Below, piece after piece: positions 1 to 8,309 of a DNA stretch of 64,000 nt. A program made the translations under genes and the position numbers. Under the pieces are notes generated by a model, which searched no databases, had not been told where the DNA came from, and worked only from the letters and a program-made list of their open reading frames with translations. Source of the DNA: an uncultured Campylobacter sp. Its GTDB lineage: Bacteria; Campylobacterota; Campylobacteria; Campylobacterales; Campylobacteraceae. The DNA is taken from the NCBI RefSeq assembly GCF_963526985.1, contig NZ_CAURPW010000003.1, forward strand, positions 155,892 through 219,891, given 5' to 3'. Positions within the stretch are counted from its first letter, which is position 1. Every line of letters starts with the position of its first letter.

Positions 1-433
1 TTTTGATGAAAAATTCTTGTTCAAATTTAGTATAAAGCGGATCAGAAGTCGCAAACTCGCGCTTTTTAGAAAAGCTAAGCCCCAAAGCATCAAGCTCGCC
101 GCGCATGTAGTCTATATTTTCGTAAGTCCAAATTTTAGGATGAATTTTGTGCTTTATTGCCGCATTTTCCGCAGGCATACCGAAGCTATCAAAGCCGATA
201 GGATGCAAAACGTTGTAGTCTTTTTTGCGGTAGTAGCGAGCTAGGGCATCTCCGATGGAGTAGTTTCGCACGTGACCCATGTGGATGCGTCCGCTAGGGT
301 ATGGAAACATGCTCAGGATATATTTTTTAGGCAGGCTATAGTCGTCTTTGGGCTCAAATTCGCCGCTTTTGCTCCAAATTTCTCTCCATTTTTTTTCTAT
401 TTTCGCGGGCTCGTATTTTAAATTTTCACTCAT
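1..433 (-). CDS. leuS: Leucyl-tRNA synthetase, N-terminal part (cut by window edge)
   Basis: Cytoplasmic class I synthetase that charges tRNA-Leu. Only about 144 N-terminal residues are inside the window and the frame runs open off the left edge. Translation from the ATG at 433 begins MSENLKYEPAKIEKKW, and the LeuS version of the HIGH motif is visible as FPYPSGRIHMGHVRNYS (HMGH), followed by the GFDSFGMPAENAA block that lines the active site. It is the last visible gene of a minus-strand run yajC-secD-secF-small membrane protein-leuS with gaps of 0-9 bp, so it is probably cotranscribed with them. The identification is firm; only the C-terminal domains cannot be inspected. Confidence 0.95.
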   Translation of the reverse strand, partial: MSENLKYEPAKIEKKWREIWSKSGEFEPKDDYSLPKKYILSMFPYPSGRIHMGHVRNYSIGDALARYYRKKDYNVLHPIGFDSFGMPAENAAIKHKIHPKIWTYENIDYMRGELDALGLSFSKKREFATSDPLYTKFEQEFFIK

Positions 434-441
434 TTTTACTC

Positions 442-780
442 CTAAAATTCTTCTTGCGTTTTGCTTGACTCGACCAAAACCAAGGCGAGCGAAAAAACAT
501 TTGCGATCGTCGCTCCGATAGCTAGCGAATAAGCGATATTAGCACTGCCATTTACCTGAAGTATCCCAAACGCCGGAATAAGATGCAAATCAGCCACTAA
601 AGAACTAGCGAAAAGCTCGGCGGCAAAGATATTTTTAACGCCGATTTTTAGCAACGTCGAAATTAAATTTACGCTCGCGGCTATAAAAAGCGCAATCTCG
701 TTTTTGTCGTACAAAAATCCTGCCGTCGTCGTTAGGCTCATGAGAGCGAAAAAAATATAAACAACCTTACCCCAATTCAT
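442..780 (-). CDS. Small multi-pass membrane protein (DUF6394-like)
   Basis: 112-residue hydrophobic protein with about four predicted membrane segments (roughly residues 5-22, 29-48, 55-75 and 83-103) and no catalytic motif I recognise. It resembles the small Campylobacter family that I recall as DUF6394. It lies 9 bp after secF and 8 bp before leuS on the same strand, so it is likely part of the sec operon. Its position next to SecDF might hint at an envelope role, but that is only inferred from context. Function unknown. Confidence 0.75.
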   Translation of the reverse strand: MNWGKVVYIFFALMSLTTTAGFLYDKNEIALFIAASVNLISTLLKIGVKNIFAAELFASSLVADLHLIPAFGILQVNGSANIAYSLAIGATIANVFSLALVLVESSKTQEEF

Positions 781-789
781 CGCCCCTCC

Positions 790-1761
790 TTATATAGCGC
801 CTTTTTCAAACATCTCTCGCTGCTTTTGCTTCTCTCTTTGAGCGCGCGCTTTTTCGGCCTCCGTCGCGCGGTATTTTTCTACGCTAAATTTAAACCACAA
901 AAGCATAGGCGCCGCAACGAATATCGAGCTAAGCGTACCTATGACGATGCCCACTATCAGCGCCAAAGAAAATCCGTGTATCATATCTCCGCCGAACAAA
1001 AACAGCACGACTACCGTGATGAGCGTGGTGCCTGATGTGAGTATCGTTCTAGTTAGCGTCGCGGAGACCGATTCGTTTATTATCGTATCAAGATGCGTGC
1101 TCTTGCTGCTTTTGATATTTTCTCTGATACGGTCAAAGACGATGATCGTATCGTTTAGCGAGTAGCCCACGACCGTAAGGATCGCCGCAAGAGTGTCTAA
1201 ATTTACGTCGATAGCAAAAAAGCTGATAGCTCCCATCGTGATCACGACGTCGTGAATCTCCGAGGCCACCGCCGCCATCGCAAATCTCCACTCGAATCTA
1301 AACGCGATGTAGATCAAAATCCCCACGAGCGAGATCGCAAGCGCCATCACGCCCTTTTCGCGTAGCTCGTCGCCGACTTTTGGACCCACTACGTCGGTGC
1401 GGCGGATCTCAAATTTGCCCGTATCTTTTAAAAGCCCAGCTACGCTAGCTCCGACGTCGCTGCCTAAATTTGAGTTCGTCCCAGAAAATCTAATCGTAAC
1501 TTCTTCTGCCGAGCCAAACTCCGTAACGCTCGCGTTTTTATAGGCTTCGTCTTTTGCTAAAGCCTCGCGAATTTTATCTAGCGAGACCGCGCTATCGTAT
1601 TTCACCTGGATGAGCGTACCGCCGGAAAAGTCGATGCCGTAGTTAAAGCCTTTCGTCGCCATCAAAAAAAGCGAACCGAAAAATAGCACGGCGGAGACGG
1701 CTAGCGCGATGTAGCGCTTGCTCATAAAATCATAAACATGTGCCTTTGAGAAAAATTGCAT
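790..1761 (-). CDS. secF: Protein translocase subunit SecF
   Basis: Inner-membrane partner of SecD in the RND-like complex that uses the proton gradient to help SecYEG export proteins. It has 323 residues, the usual SecF length. One membrane helix (about 17-35) is followed by the signature FNYGIDFSGGT (about 39-49) and a periplasmic domain, then five helices in the C-terminal half with the conserved GYSLNDTIIVFDRIREN segment near the fourth helix. The C-terminus is short and charged. It starts immediately after the secD stop, so the pair is almost certainly cotranslated. Confidence 0.97.
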   Translation of the reverse strand: MQFFSKAHVYDFMSKRYIALAVSAVLFFGSLFLMATKGFNYGIDFSGGTLIQVKYDSAVSLDKIREALAKDEAYKNASVTEFGSAEEVTIRFSGTNSNLGSDVGASVAGLLKDTGKFEIRRTDVVGPKVGDELREKGVMALAISLVGILIYIAFRFEWRFAMAAVASEIHDVVITMGAISFFAIDVNLDTLAAILTVVGYSLNDTIIVFDRIRENIKSSKSTHLDTIINESVSATLTRTILTSGTTLITVVVLFLFGGDMIHGFSLALIVGIVIGTLSSIFVAAPMLLWFKFSVEKYRATEAEKARAQREKQKQREMFEKGAI

Positions 1762-3342
1762 TTATACCCTTTTATAACCGAACCAAAACCGCGTGTTGCC
1801 GCTTTTTTCTATTTTATTTATAATCGTATCAAACATACCGTGAGTACCCAAAATCGCCGTTATCATCGAGGCTACGATACCGATAGCCATCGTAACGGCA
1901 AAGCCCTTAACCGGTCCCGTACCGTAGGCATAAAGCACGACTGACGTGATAAGCGTGGTCAAATTTGCGTCTACGATCGCGCTCATCGCGTTTTCGTAGC
2001 CTTTTTTCACGCTCGTTGCGATACTGACTCCGTCGCGCAGCAGCTCTCTGATACGCTCGTTTATGATGACGTTTGCATCTACGGCCATACCGATGGTTAG
2101 CACTATGCCGGCCATTCCAGGCAGCGTTAGAGCAGCGCCGAACATCGCCATCACGGCGACTAATATCAAAATATTTGCAACAAGAGCGATATTTGCCAAA
2201 ATGCCGCTAAATCCGTAATAAACTATCATAAACAGCACTACTAAAACCGAGGCCGAGGCTAGCGCGATCATAGATTGTCTGATACTATCGGCGCCAAGGC
2301 TTGGTCCTACGCTTCGTTTTTCTAGCATTTTTACCGGAGCCAAAAGAGCGCCGCTTCTAAGCGCGATAGCTACGTCGTGAGCCTCCTCGACGCTAAAATT
2401 GCCGCTTATCTGACCGCTTCCCCCGCCGATTCTCTCGTTTATCGAAGGAGCAGAATAAACCTTGCCGTCAAGCACGATAGCTAGGCGCTTGCCGACGTTT
2501 GCGCCGGTAAAATCGCCGAAAATTCTAGCCCCTTCGGCGTTTAAGGTAAAGCTAATAACGGGCAAGCTGTTTCGCTGGTCAAAGGCCACTCTAGCGTCCG
2601 TTAGCATAGCTCCGTCAAGGACGGGGATGTTTTTTACGACGTATTTTATCTGTTCGTTTTTGACGTCCGGATAGATGATATCGCCGTAGCTCTCGGCCGC
2701 GGCCTCGCTCATAGAGTCTGCCTGCGGTTGGCGCTTTTCATCGACGGCCATCAGCTGTAGATGAGCGGCTTTTGCGATGAGATCGCGAGCGCGCTGCTCA
2801 TCAGCCGCCGTTTTGATACCCGGAAGCTCAACTAGGATATTATCCTTGCCCTGTCTTGCTACCGTAGGCTCGGCTAGACCGAACTGATCGAGTCGGTTTC
2901 TAATAGTTTCTACCGCTTGATTTATCGCGTATTCGATAGTTTCGGCCTTCTCGGCGTCGGTTAAACCGATAGAGTATTTTAGACCGTCTTTTTGTACGTT
3001 AAGACCCTTGATATCCTTTAGCATACCGTCGATTTTAGCGGCTTCGTCCGCATCAAGCAGCTCAAAGTCCACCTTGTCTTCGCGGATCTTAAAGCTATCA
3101 ATCAAAATGTCCTCTTTTTTCGCAAAATAGTTCACGCTAGCGGCTATAGATTTGATCTTTGAGTGCACGGCCTCCTCGGTCTCGACGCCAAGGAGCATAT
3201 GAAGTCCGCCCTGCAAATCAAGTCCTAGACTGATTTTAGAGCCGCCTAGCTTGTCCGTAAACGACGGCGCGGAAAATATAATGCCCAAAATCAAAGCCAA
3301 AGCAAAGATAATCAGCCTATACGTTATTTTGCCGTTACGCAT
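1762..3342 (-). CDS. secD: Protein translocase subunit SecD
   Basis: Larger subunit of the SecDF export motor. It has 526 residues: an N-terminal helix (about 8-24), the signature GLDLQGGLHML (about 40-50), a large periplasmic domain with the PTVARQGKDNILVELPG block, then a cluster of five helices including GMAVDANVIINERIREL. It overlaps the end of yajC by 8 bp and abuts secF, giving the common order yajC-secD-secF. Shorter than E. coli SecD (about 615 aa), as I expect for Campylobacterota. Confidence 0.97.
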   Translation of the reverse strand: MRNGKITYRLIIFALALILGIIFSAPSFTDKLGGSKISLGLDLQGGLHMLLGVETEEAVHSKIKSIAASVNYFAKKEDILIDSFKIREDKVDFELLDADEAAKIDGMLKDIKGLNVQKDGLKYSIGLTDAEKAETIEYAINQAVETIRNRLDQFGLAEPTVARQGKDNILVELPGIKTAADEQRARDLIAKAAHLQLMAVDEKRQPQADSMSEAAAESYGDIIYPDVKNEQIKYVVKNIPVLDGAMLTDARVAFDQRNSLPVISFTLNAEGARIFGDFTGANVGKRLAIVLDGKVYSAPSINERIGGGSGQISGNFSVEEAHDVAIALRSGALLAPVKMLEKRSVGPSLGADSIRQSMIALASASVLVVLFMIVYYGFSGILANIALVANILILVAVMAMFGAALTLPGMAGIVLTIGMAVDANVIINERIRELLRDGVSIATSVKKGYENAMSAIVDANLTTLITSVVLYAYGTGPVKGFAVTMAIGIVASMITAILGTHGMFDTIINKIEKSGNTRFWFGYKRV

Positions 3343-3625
3343 TTGCTTTCGTCTCTGTTTTTTCTATTTTTCTCGCGATAAATTCGCGTGAAACGCGCAC
3401 GATTACGTCGTCGTTAAGCTTAACTCTGATAAAATCATCTTCCGGTTTTATCACCTCGCAGATTAGTCCGCCGCTAGTTATGATCTTGTCGCCTTTTTCG
3501 AGTGCGGCTATCATCGCGGCATGAGCTTTTTGCTGTTTTTGCTGCGGTCTGATAACCAAAAAATAAAATATCGCGAAAAGCACGACTAGAGGCAGTAATG
3601 AAGCTACGAAATTTCCTTCTTGCAT
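3335..3625 (-). CDS. yajC: Sec translocon accessory protein YajC
   Basis: Small single-pass inner-membrane protein that associates with SecDF. It has 96 residues: a hydrophobic segment at about 8-23, then the family hallmark FLVIRPQQKQQKAH and the KGDKIITSGGLICEV block of the small cytoplasmic domain. First gene of the minus-strand sec operon; its 3' end overlaps secD. Its start lies close to the start of the divergent lnt gene, so both promoters must sit within or very near each other's coding sequence. Confidence 0.95.
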   Translation of the reverse strand: MQEGNFVASLLPLVVLFAIFYFLVIRPQQKQQKAHAAMIAALEKGDKIITSGGLICEVIKPEDDFIRVKLNDDVIVRVSREFIARKIEKTETKANA

Positions 3626-4899
3626 GGGGTTCCTTGATAAAAAAAATTTTAAGCCCTTATTTTAGCACTAAAATTATAATAAAAGCCTTTGTCGGCGCGA
3701 TTTTAATCTCAAATTTTATACTAGCCGATCTTTTAGGCGGCGAAATTTTAAATTTCATCTCGCCGTTTTTTGCGATCGCGGGCTTTTATTTGCTACTAAA
3801 ATTTGACCGCCGCGGCTTTTTTTGGACGGGATTTTTTATCGGGATTATTTGGTTCTACTGGATCAGCTTTAGCCTCGTTTATTACGAGCTTAGCTACCTC
3901 ATCCCGCTTGAAATTTTAGCTATCGGGATCATCTACGGCGCGCTGTTTTTGATAGCGGGTATCCCGGCTCAAATTTGGCTAAAGGCTTTGCTGCTTATTT
4001 TAGTTTCAAGCATTCATCCTTTCGGCTTTAACTGGCTAAATTTAGAAGCCGTTTTCGTGCCGGGCATATTTGCGCCCAGTTTGCTCGCCCTTGCGTTTAT
4101 TTTCGCCGCGATTTTGTGCCTATTTTACGTCAAAAACCGCCTCAAATTTATCGCTTTTGCCGCGCTTTTAGCCTGCGCAGTGCAGTATGATACGCCAAAT
4201 TTTAAAACTCTGCCTTTTGAAGTAAAGCTAGCAAACACCGACGTCCCGCAAGAGCTAAAATGGGCCAAGCATCTAAAAAACGAGTTTATAAATCAAAATT
4301 TAGCCATCATTGATGAGGCGATAAACGCCGGATTTAGAGCGATTATTTTGCCCGAGAGCGCCTTTCCCGTTTATATGACGCACGAGCGAAATTTGACCTC
4401 CGAACTACTCGAAAAATCGCAAAAGATCGCTATCGTCGCCGGCGCACTAGCTCGCCAAAACGGCACAAACTACAACTCGGCGTTTTTCTTTGACCGCGGC
4501 AAGATGCGGCGGATGGATAAATTTATCCTCGTGCCTTTTGGCGAGGAGATCCCGCTACCGGAGTTTGCGCGAGATTTGATAAATAAAATATTTTTCGGCG
4601 GAGCAAAGGATTTTGAGACGGCAAGCACCCCTAGCAACTACGAGATAGAGGGCCTTAAAATCAGAAACGCGATCTGTTACGAAGCGACCAGGGACGAGCT
4701 ATTTGAGGGGGAATTCGACGTCATGATCGCAGTGACGAACAACGGCTGGTTCGTGCCTAGCACAGAGCCAAATTTACAGCGAAATTTACTCAGATACTAC
4801 GCGACGAAATACAGCAAAGTAATCTATCACAGCGTAAACGGCTCGCCGTCTGAGATAATAACGCCAAAGCAAGGCTTGCTCGATAAATTTTTCAGATAA
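3598..4899 (+). CDS. lnt: Apolipoprotein N-acyltransferase
   Basis: Inner-membrane enzyme that adds the third acyl chain to the N-terminal cysteine of lipoproteins. An N-terminal half with about six membrane segments is followed by a carbon-nitrogen hydrolase domain. The catalytic triad is visible: Glu in ILPESAFP, Lys in MDKFILVPFGEE and Cys in NAICYEATRDE. At up to 433 residues it is shorter than E. coli Lnt (512). The start is uncertain: ATG at 3598 has AGAGG upstream but lies inside yajC on the other strand, and a TTG at 3631 would give MIKKILSPYF and avoid most of the overlap. Confidence 0.92.
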   Translation: MKLRNFLLAWGSLIKKILSPYFSTKIIIKAFVGAILISNFILADLLGGEILNFISPFFAIAGFYLLLKFDRRGFFWTGFFIGIIWFYWISFSLVYYELSYLIPLEILAIGIIYGALFLIAGIPAQIWLKALLLILVSSIHPFGFNWLNLEAVFVPGIFAPSLLALAFIFAAILCLFYVKNRLKFIAFAALLACAVQYDTPNFKTLPFEVKLANTDVPQELKWAKHLKNEFINQNLAIIDEAINAGFRAIILPESAFPVYMTHERNLTSELLEKSQKIAIVAGALARQNGTNYNSAFFFDRGKMRRMDKFILVPFGEEIPLPEFARDLINKIFFGGAKDFETASTPSNYEIEGLKIRNAICYEATRDELFEGEFDVMIAVTNNGWFVPSTEPNLQRNLLRYYATKYSKVIYHSVNGSPSEIITPKQGLLDKFFR

Positions 4900-4910
4900 A
4901 TTTGCTAAAT

Positions 4911-5510
4911 TTAAGCGTTTTTGCGTTTGCTAAAAAGCAACCGAATTTGCAATGCCGCGTAAAAAATACAAGCCGCCACGATAATCAAAAATATAAAATC
5001 AATCGTCATCTGCCAAAATAGCTCGCCGGGAGACCTCAGCACCCATTCGTATTCAGGCGAATTTCTTGGCTTACGATATCCGATATGATAACCCGTAAAA
5101 TCCATATTTATCAAAAAACCAGCCCACAAAATGCCGCAAAATGAAAGAAAAAATCCCACTACCGGATTTTCTTTTCTTGCTTGTTTCATCGCGCGAGCTC
5201 TATGTTTTTTACTGCCGCACAGCAAGCAAGCAGCTACGAAACCAACAAGCGTGACGACCTTGACGACTCCCATATAAGCGATATAAAGCGCGGCCTTTTG
5301 CGTAAAATCGGTATGAGAAAAAGCCCTCTCTACGGCCGGGTAAATTTTAAGCATAGCCTCCACGAAATCTCTTGCCAAAGACGAGCGAGCCAGCACGTCA
5401 AAAGGCAATACAAAAATGCCTAGCGCGCAGATAAAATAAAAAGCGCAAAGCCCGAGCAAAACGAGTCCGAGCGCCTTGTTTTCACCGTTTTGTTTTGCTT
5501 CTGTTTGCAT
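4911..5510 (-). CDS. Four-helix membrane protein of unknown function
   Basis: About 199 residues with four hydrophobic segments (after an N-terminal charged stretch, then mid-protein KAALYIAYMGVVKVVTLVGF, PVVGFFLSFCGILWAGFLIN and a last helix near the C-terminus) and a basic tail. I choose the ATG at 5510 because GAGAG lies about 5 bp upstream; a GTG at 5537 would add nine residues without a clear ribosome site. No family recognised. It sits convergently between lnt and metK, 11 bp from the end of lnt. Confidence 0.7.
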   Translation of the reverse strand: MQTEAKQNGENKALGLVLLGLCAFYFICALGIFVLPFDVLARSSLARDFVEAMLKIYPAVERAFSHTDFTQKAALYIAYMGVVKVVTLVGFVAACLLCGSKKHRARAMKQARKENPVVGFFLSFCGILWAGFLINMDFTGYHIGYRKPRNSPEYEWVLRSPGELFWQMTIDFIFLIIVAACIFYAALQIRLLFSKRKNA

Positions 5511-5609
5511 TTTAACTCTCTTTAAAATTTGTCGCACGTTTTTGAAGCAAATTTAAGACGTAAAGCGGGACGAAATTTCATACGAAGCCTTAAATTTGAG
5601 GGTAAATTT

Positions 5610-5635
5610 AAGCCCGCATTAAATTTAGCGGGCTT
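5610..5635 (-). terminator. Hairpin downstream of metK
   Basis: A perfect 8-bp stem AAGCCCGC / GCGGGCTT with a 10-nt AT loop lies just past the metK stop on the minus strand. The U-tract is weak, so termination is likely rather than certain; the hairpin also separates metK from the membrane protein gene downstream. Confidence 0.65.
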
Positions 5636-5641
5636 GAGAGA

Positions 5642-6844
5642 TTATTTAATCAAAGCCTTAAAAGTACCTACCGCATCAAGCTTTTCCCACGGATATTTGG
5701 CGTTTCCGACTTGACCTTTGGCTGCTACTTTAGCGTATAGAAACGTATCTTTGCCGGGTTTATCTAGGCCGAATTTATTCGTGATCCAGCGCGGAGTGAG
5801 GGCGAAGTTTTCGCTAACGAAATTTGACAGCATATCGTCGTTTATGCCCGAGATCTGCGTGCCCATCGTATCGACGCTGACGGATGTAGGCTTTGCCATA
5901 CCGATAGCGTAGCTTAGCTGGACGATGCATTTTTTAGCAAGGCCGGCCGCGACTATATTTTTAGCTATCCAGCGCGCCGCATAAAGGCCGCTACGATCGA
6001 CTTTCGTGTAGTCTTTGCTGCTTTGCGCGCCGCCGCCTATCGGGCTATATCCGCCAAAGCTATCTACGATGAGCTTGCGACCCGTTAGTCCGCTATCGTG
6101 AAGCGAGCTGTGATTTACGTAGCGGCCGGTCGGGTTGATGTAGATTAGCGTTTTGCTTTTATCATAGAGGTCTTTAGGCAAGCCCGCATCGTCGATGAGG
6201 GTTTGCACCAGGGCGCGTAGCTCCTCTATCTTCATCGTCTCGACGCAAGGGGCCGAAACAACGATAGTGTGGATGCTTTGAGGTTTGCAGTTTTCAAAGT
6301 TATCCTTCGTGCCGTAGTCTATGGTGACCTGAGTTTTGATATCGACGCCGAGTTTATCGGGATTAGCTTTGGCAAATTTATAAACCTTGTCGCAAAGCAT
6401 TCTGGCGTAGGTTATGGCTGCTGGCATATATTCGTTCGCTTCGCAGCTGGCAAAGCCAAACATTATGCCCTGATCCCCTGCGCCTATCTCGCCGCCTTCT
6501 TGGTCGACGCCTTGATTTATATCCGAGCTTTGCTGATTTACGCAGACTTTTATCTCGATGTCGTCTGGATGCAGGCACTGCTCTTTAGTAAATTTAGACT
6601 TGCCGTCGTAGCCGATTTTTGCTAACGCGTTTTTAACGATCGCCTCGTAGTCTTTAAAACTTAGCTTAACCTTAGAGTTTATCTCGCCGCCTATTATAAT
6701 GTTTTTACCCGCGACAAAAACCTCGCTAGCGACGCGACCGTTTGGATCTTGCATCAAGATCGTATCGACGATGCTATCTGCGATGATATCGGCGCATTTG
6801 TCCGGATGCCCCGGACTTACCACTTCTGAAGTAAATAGATACAT
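5642..6844 (-). CDS. metK: S-adenosylmethionine synthetase
   Basis: Makes S-adenosylmethionine from ATP and methionine in the cytoplasm. It has 400 residues, full length. Visible motifs are VSPGHPDKCADII (His13, Asp15), the ATP-binding GAGDQGIMFGFA, the GGGAQSSKDYTKVDRSG block and the C-terminal NAKYPWEK tail. The ATG at 6844 is followed directly by MYLFTSEVVSPGHPDK. Divergent from sstT across about 145 bp of AT-rich DNA. I looked there for a SAM riboswitch and saw none. SAM made here feeds the many methyltransferases and radical-SAM enzymes encoded in this window. Confidence 0.97.
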   Translation of the reverse strand: MYLFTSEVVSPGHPDKCADIIADSIVDTILMQDPNGRVASEVFVAGKNIIIGGEINSKVKLSFKDYEAIVKNALAKIGYDGKSKFTKEQCLHPDDIEIKVCVNQQSSDINQGVDQEGGEIGAGDQGIMFGFASCEANEYMPAAITYARMLCDKVYKFAKANPDKLGVDIKTQVTIDYGTKDNFENCKPQSIHTIVVSAPCVETMKIEELRALVQTLIDDAGLPKDLYDKSKTLIYINPTGRYVNHSSLHDSGLTGRKLIVDSFGGYSPIGGGAQSSKDYTKVDRSGLYAARWIAKNIVAAGLAKKCIVQLSYAIGMAKPTSVSVDTMGTQISGINDDMLSNFVSENFALTPRWITNKFGLDKPGKDTFLYAKVAAKGQVGNAKYPWEKLDAVGTFKALIK

Positions 6845-6944
6845 AGCGTTTCCTTTTATAAAATTTAATCTCGCAATTGTAACATTTCATAATAAAATTG
6901 AAATTAATCTCGCTCAAAGCTTGTAAATTCGGCATAAATTCGGC

Positions 6945-6950
6945 TATAAT
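6945..6950 (+). promoter_or_regulatory. Putative sigma-70 -10 box for sstT
   Basis: TATAAT sits about 40 bp upstream of the sstT start in AT-rich DNA, followed by the ribosome site AAGGA ahead of the ATG at 6989. As in other Campylobacter promoters there is no clear -35 box. Confidence 0.55.
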
Positions 6951-6988
6951 CCTAAACTAAAATTAAACTTTAAAGTAAGGACACTAGA

Positions 6989-8293
6989 ATGTTTGGCAAA
7001 CTGGCAAAACGATACGCCGACGGAAATTTGATCGTTCAAATTCTAATCGGCATCCTACTGGGGGCGGCGATAGGCTTTTGGACGCATAGTCAATCGGCGG
7101 ATTTTAACAAGCTCATAGCAGAGGGCGTAACCGATACGGCGCAGCTAGCCGCGGCTAAAAAAGGGCTAACGGACGCGGCAAATTCGGTAGCAAATTCTAT
7201 CGCCGTTTTGGGCGATCTCTTCGTCGGAGCGCTTAAAGCCATCGCGCCGATTCTGGTTTTTGTGCTAGTGGCGGCCTCTATCATCGTAAAAGAATTCGGC
7301 CACTCCAAAGGCATGCAAAAAGTAGTCGGGCTATATCTAGTAGGTACGTTTTTAGCTGCCGTGGTTGCCGTGGTCGCTAGTTTTCTTTTTCCTACGGAGC
7401 TTATGCTAAAAGGCGTACAAAGCGCCGATATGAGCGCGCCGCAAGGTATCGTAGAGGTGCTAAAAGACCTCATCTTTAAAATGGTTCAAAACCCTATCAC
7501 CGCGCTTTCTAGCGGCAACTACATAGGCATCATTACCTGGGCCGTGGGCGGCGGTATCGCGATGAGATTTTGCACCGCCGAGACTAAAAAAGTATTCCAA
7601 GACGTTAGCGACGGCGTGACTAAAATCGTTAGATTTATCATCCGTCTCGCGCCGTTTGGTATCTTTGGTCTAGTTACCATTAGCATCCATAATACCGGCT
7701 TTGACGCGCTTGCTGGCTACCTAAAGCTAATCCTCGTTCTAGTAGGCTCCATGGCCTTCGTTTCTTTCGTCGTTTATCCTGCGATAGTGTTTGTCCTAAC
7801 CAAGAAAAATCCTTATCCGCTCGTGATGACTTGCGTGAGAGAGAGCGCGGTTACGGCGTTTTTCACCCGCAGCTCGGCGGCAAACATCCCCGTAAATATG
7901 GCGCTTTGCAAAAAGCTAGGACTAAAAGAGGAGCTCTACTCGATCTCGATCCCTCTAGGAGCTACCATAAACATGGGCGGAGCTGCCGTAACTATCGGCG
8001 TTTTGGCGCTTGCGGCGGTAAACTCGATCCCCTCTATCACGGTTGATTTTGGCGACGCGTTACTGCTTTGCTTTATCTCGGCTCTTGGCGCGTGCGGGGC
8101 TTCGGGCGTTGCGGGCGGTTCGCTACTGCTAGTGCCGCTTGCTTGCGCGCTATTTGGCATCGGTAACGACATCGCGATGCAAGTTGTCGGCGTAGGGTTT
8201 ATCATCGGCGTGATCCAAGACTCGGTAGAAACAGCCGTAAATAGCGCCTCAGACGTGCTTTTCACGGCCGTAGCGTCTGAAACGTCAGAGTAA
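6989..8293 (+). CDS. sstT: Serine/threonine:sodium symporter
   Basis: Inner-membrane transporter of the DAACS (glutamate-transporter fold) family that takes up serine and threonine with Na+. It has 434 residues and about 8-9 hydrophobic segments. Diagnostic blocks are the serine-rich FFTRSSAANIPVNMALC, the ATINMGGAAVTIGVLALAAV sodium/substrate region and GASGVAGGSLLLVPLAC near hairpin 2. Serine is a major carbon source for Campylobacter. It is followed 16 bp later by pepF, which supplies amino acids from peptides, so the two may be cotranscribed. Confidence 0.93.
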   Translation: MFGKLAKRYADGNLIVQILIGILLGAAIGFWTHSQSADFNKLIAEGVTDTAQLAAAKKGLTDAANSVANSIAVLGDLFVGALKAIAPILVFVLVAASIIVKEFGHSKGMQKVVGLYLVGTFLAAVVAVVASFLFPTELMLKGVQSADMSAPQGIVEVLKDLIFKMVQNPITALSSGNYIGIITWAVGGGIAMRFCTAETKKVFQDVSDGVTKIVRFIIRLAPFGIFGLVTISIHNTGFDALAGYLKLILVLVGSMAFVSFVVYPAIVFVLTKKNPYPLVMTCVRESAVTAFFTRSSAANIPVNMALCKKLGLKEELYSISIPLGATINMGGAAVTIGVLALAAVNSIPSITVDFGDALLLCFISALGACGASGVAGGSLLLVPLACALFGIGNDIAMQVVGVGFIIGVIQDSVETAVNSASDVLFTAVASETSE

Positions 8294-8309
8294 ATTTAAG
8301 GTCGCAAAA

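Noticed and set aside
6845..6988. SAM-responsive riboswitch upstream of metK
   Set aside because: No SAM-I/II/III type pairing pattern; the region is short AT-rich promoter DNA.
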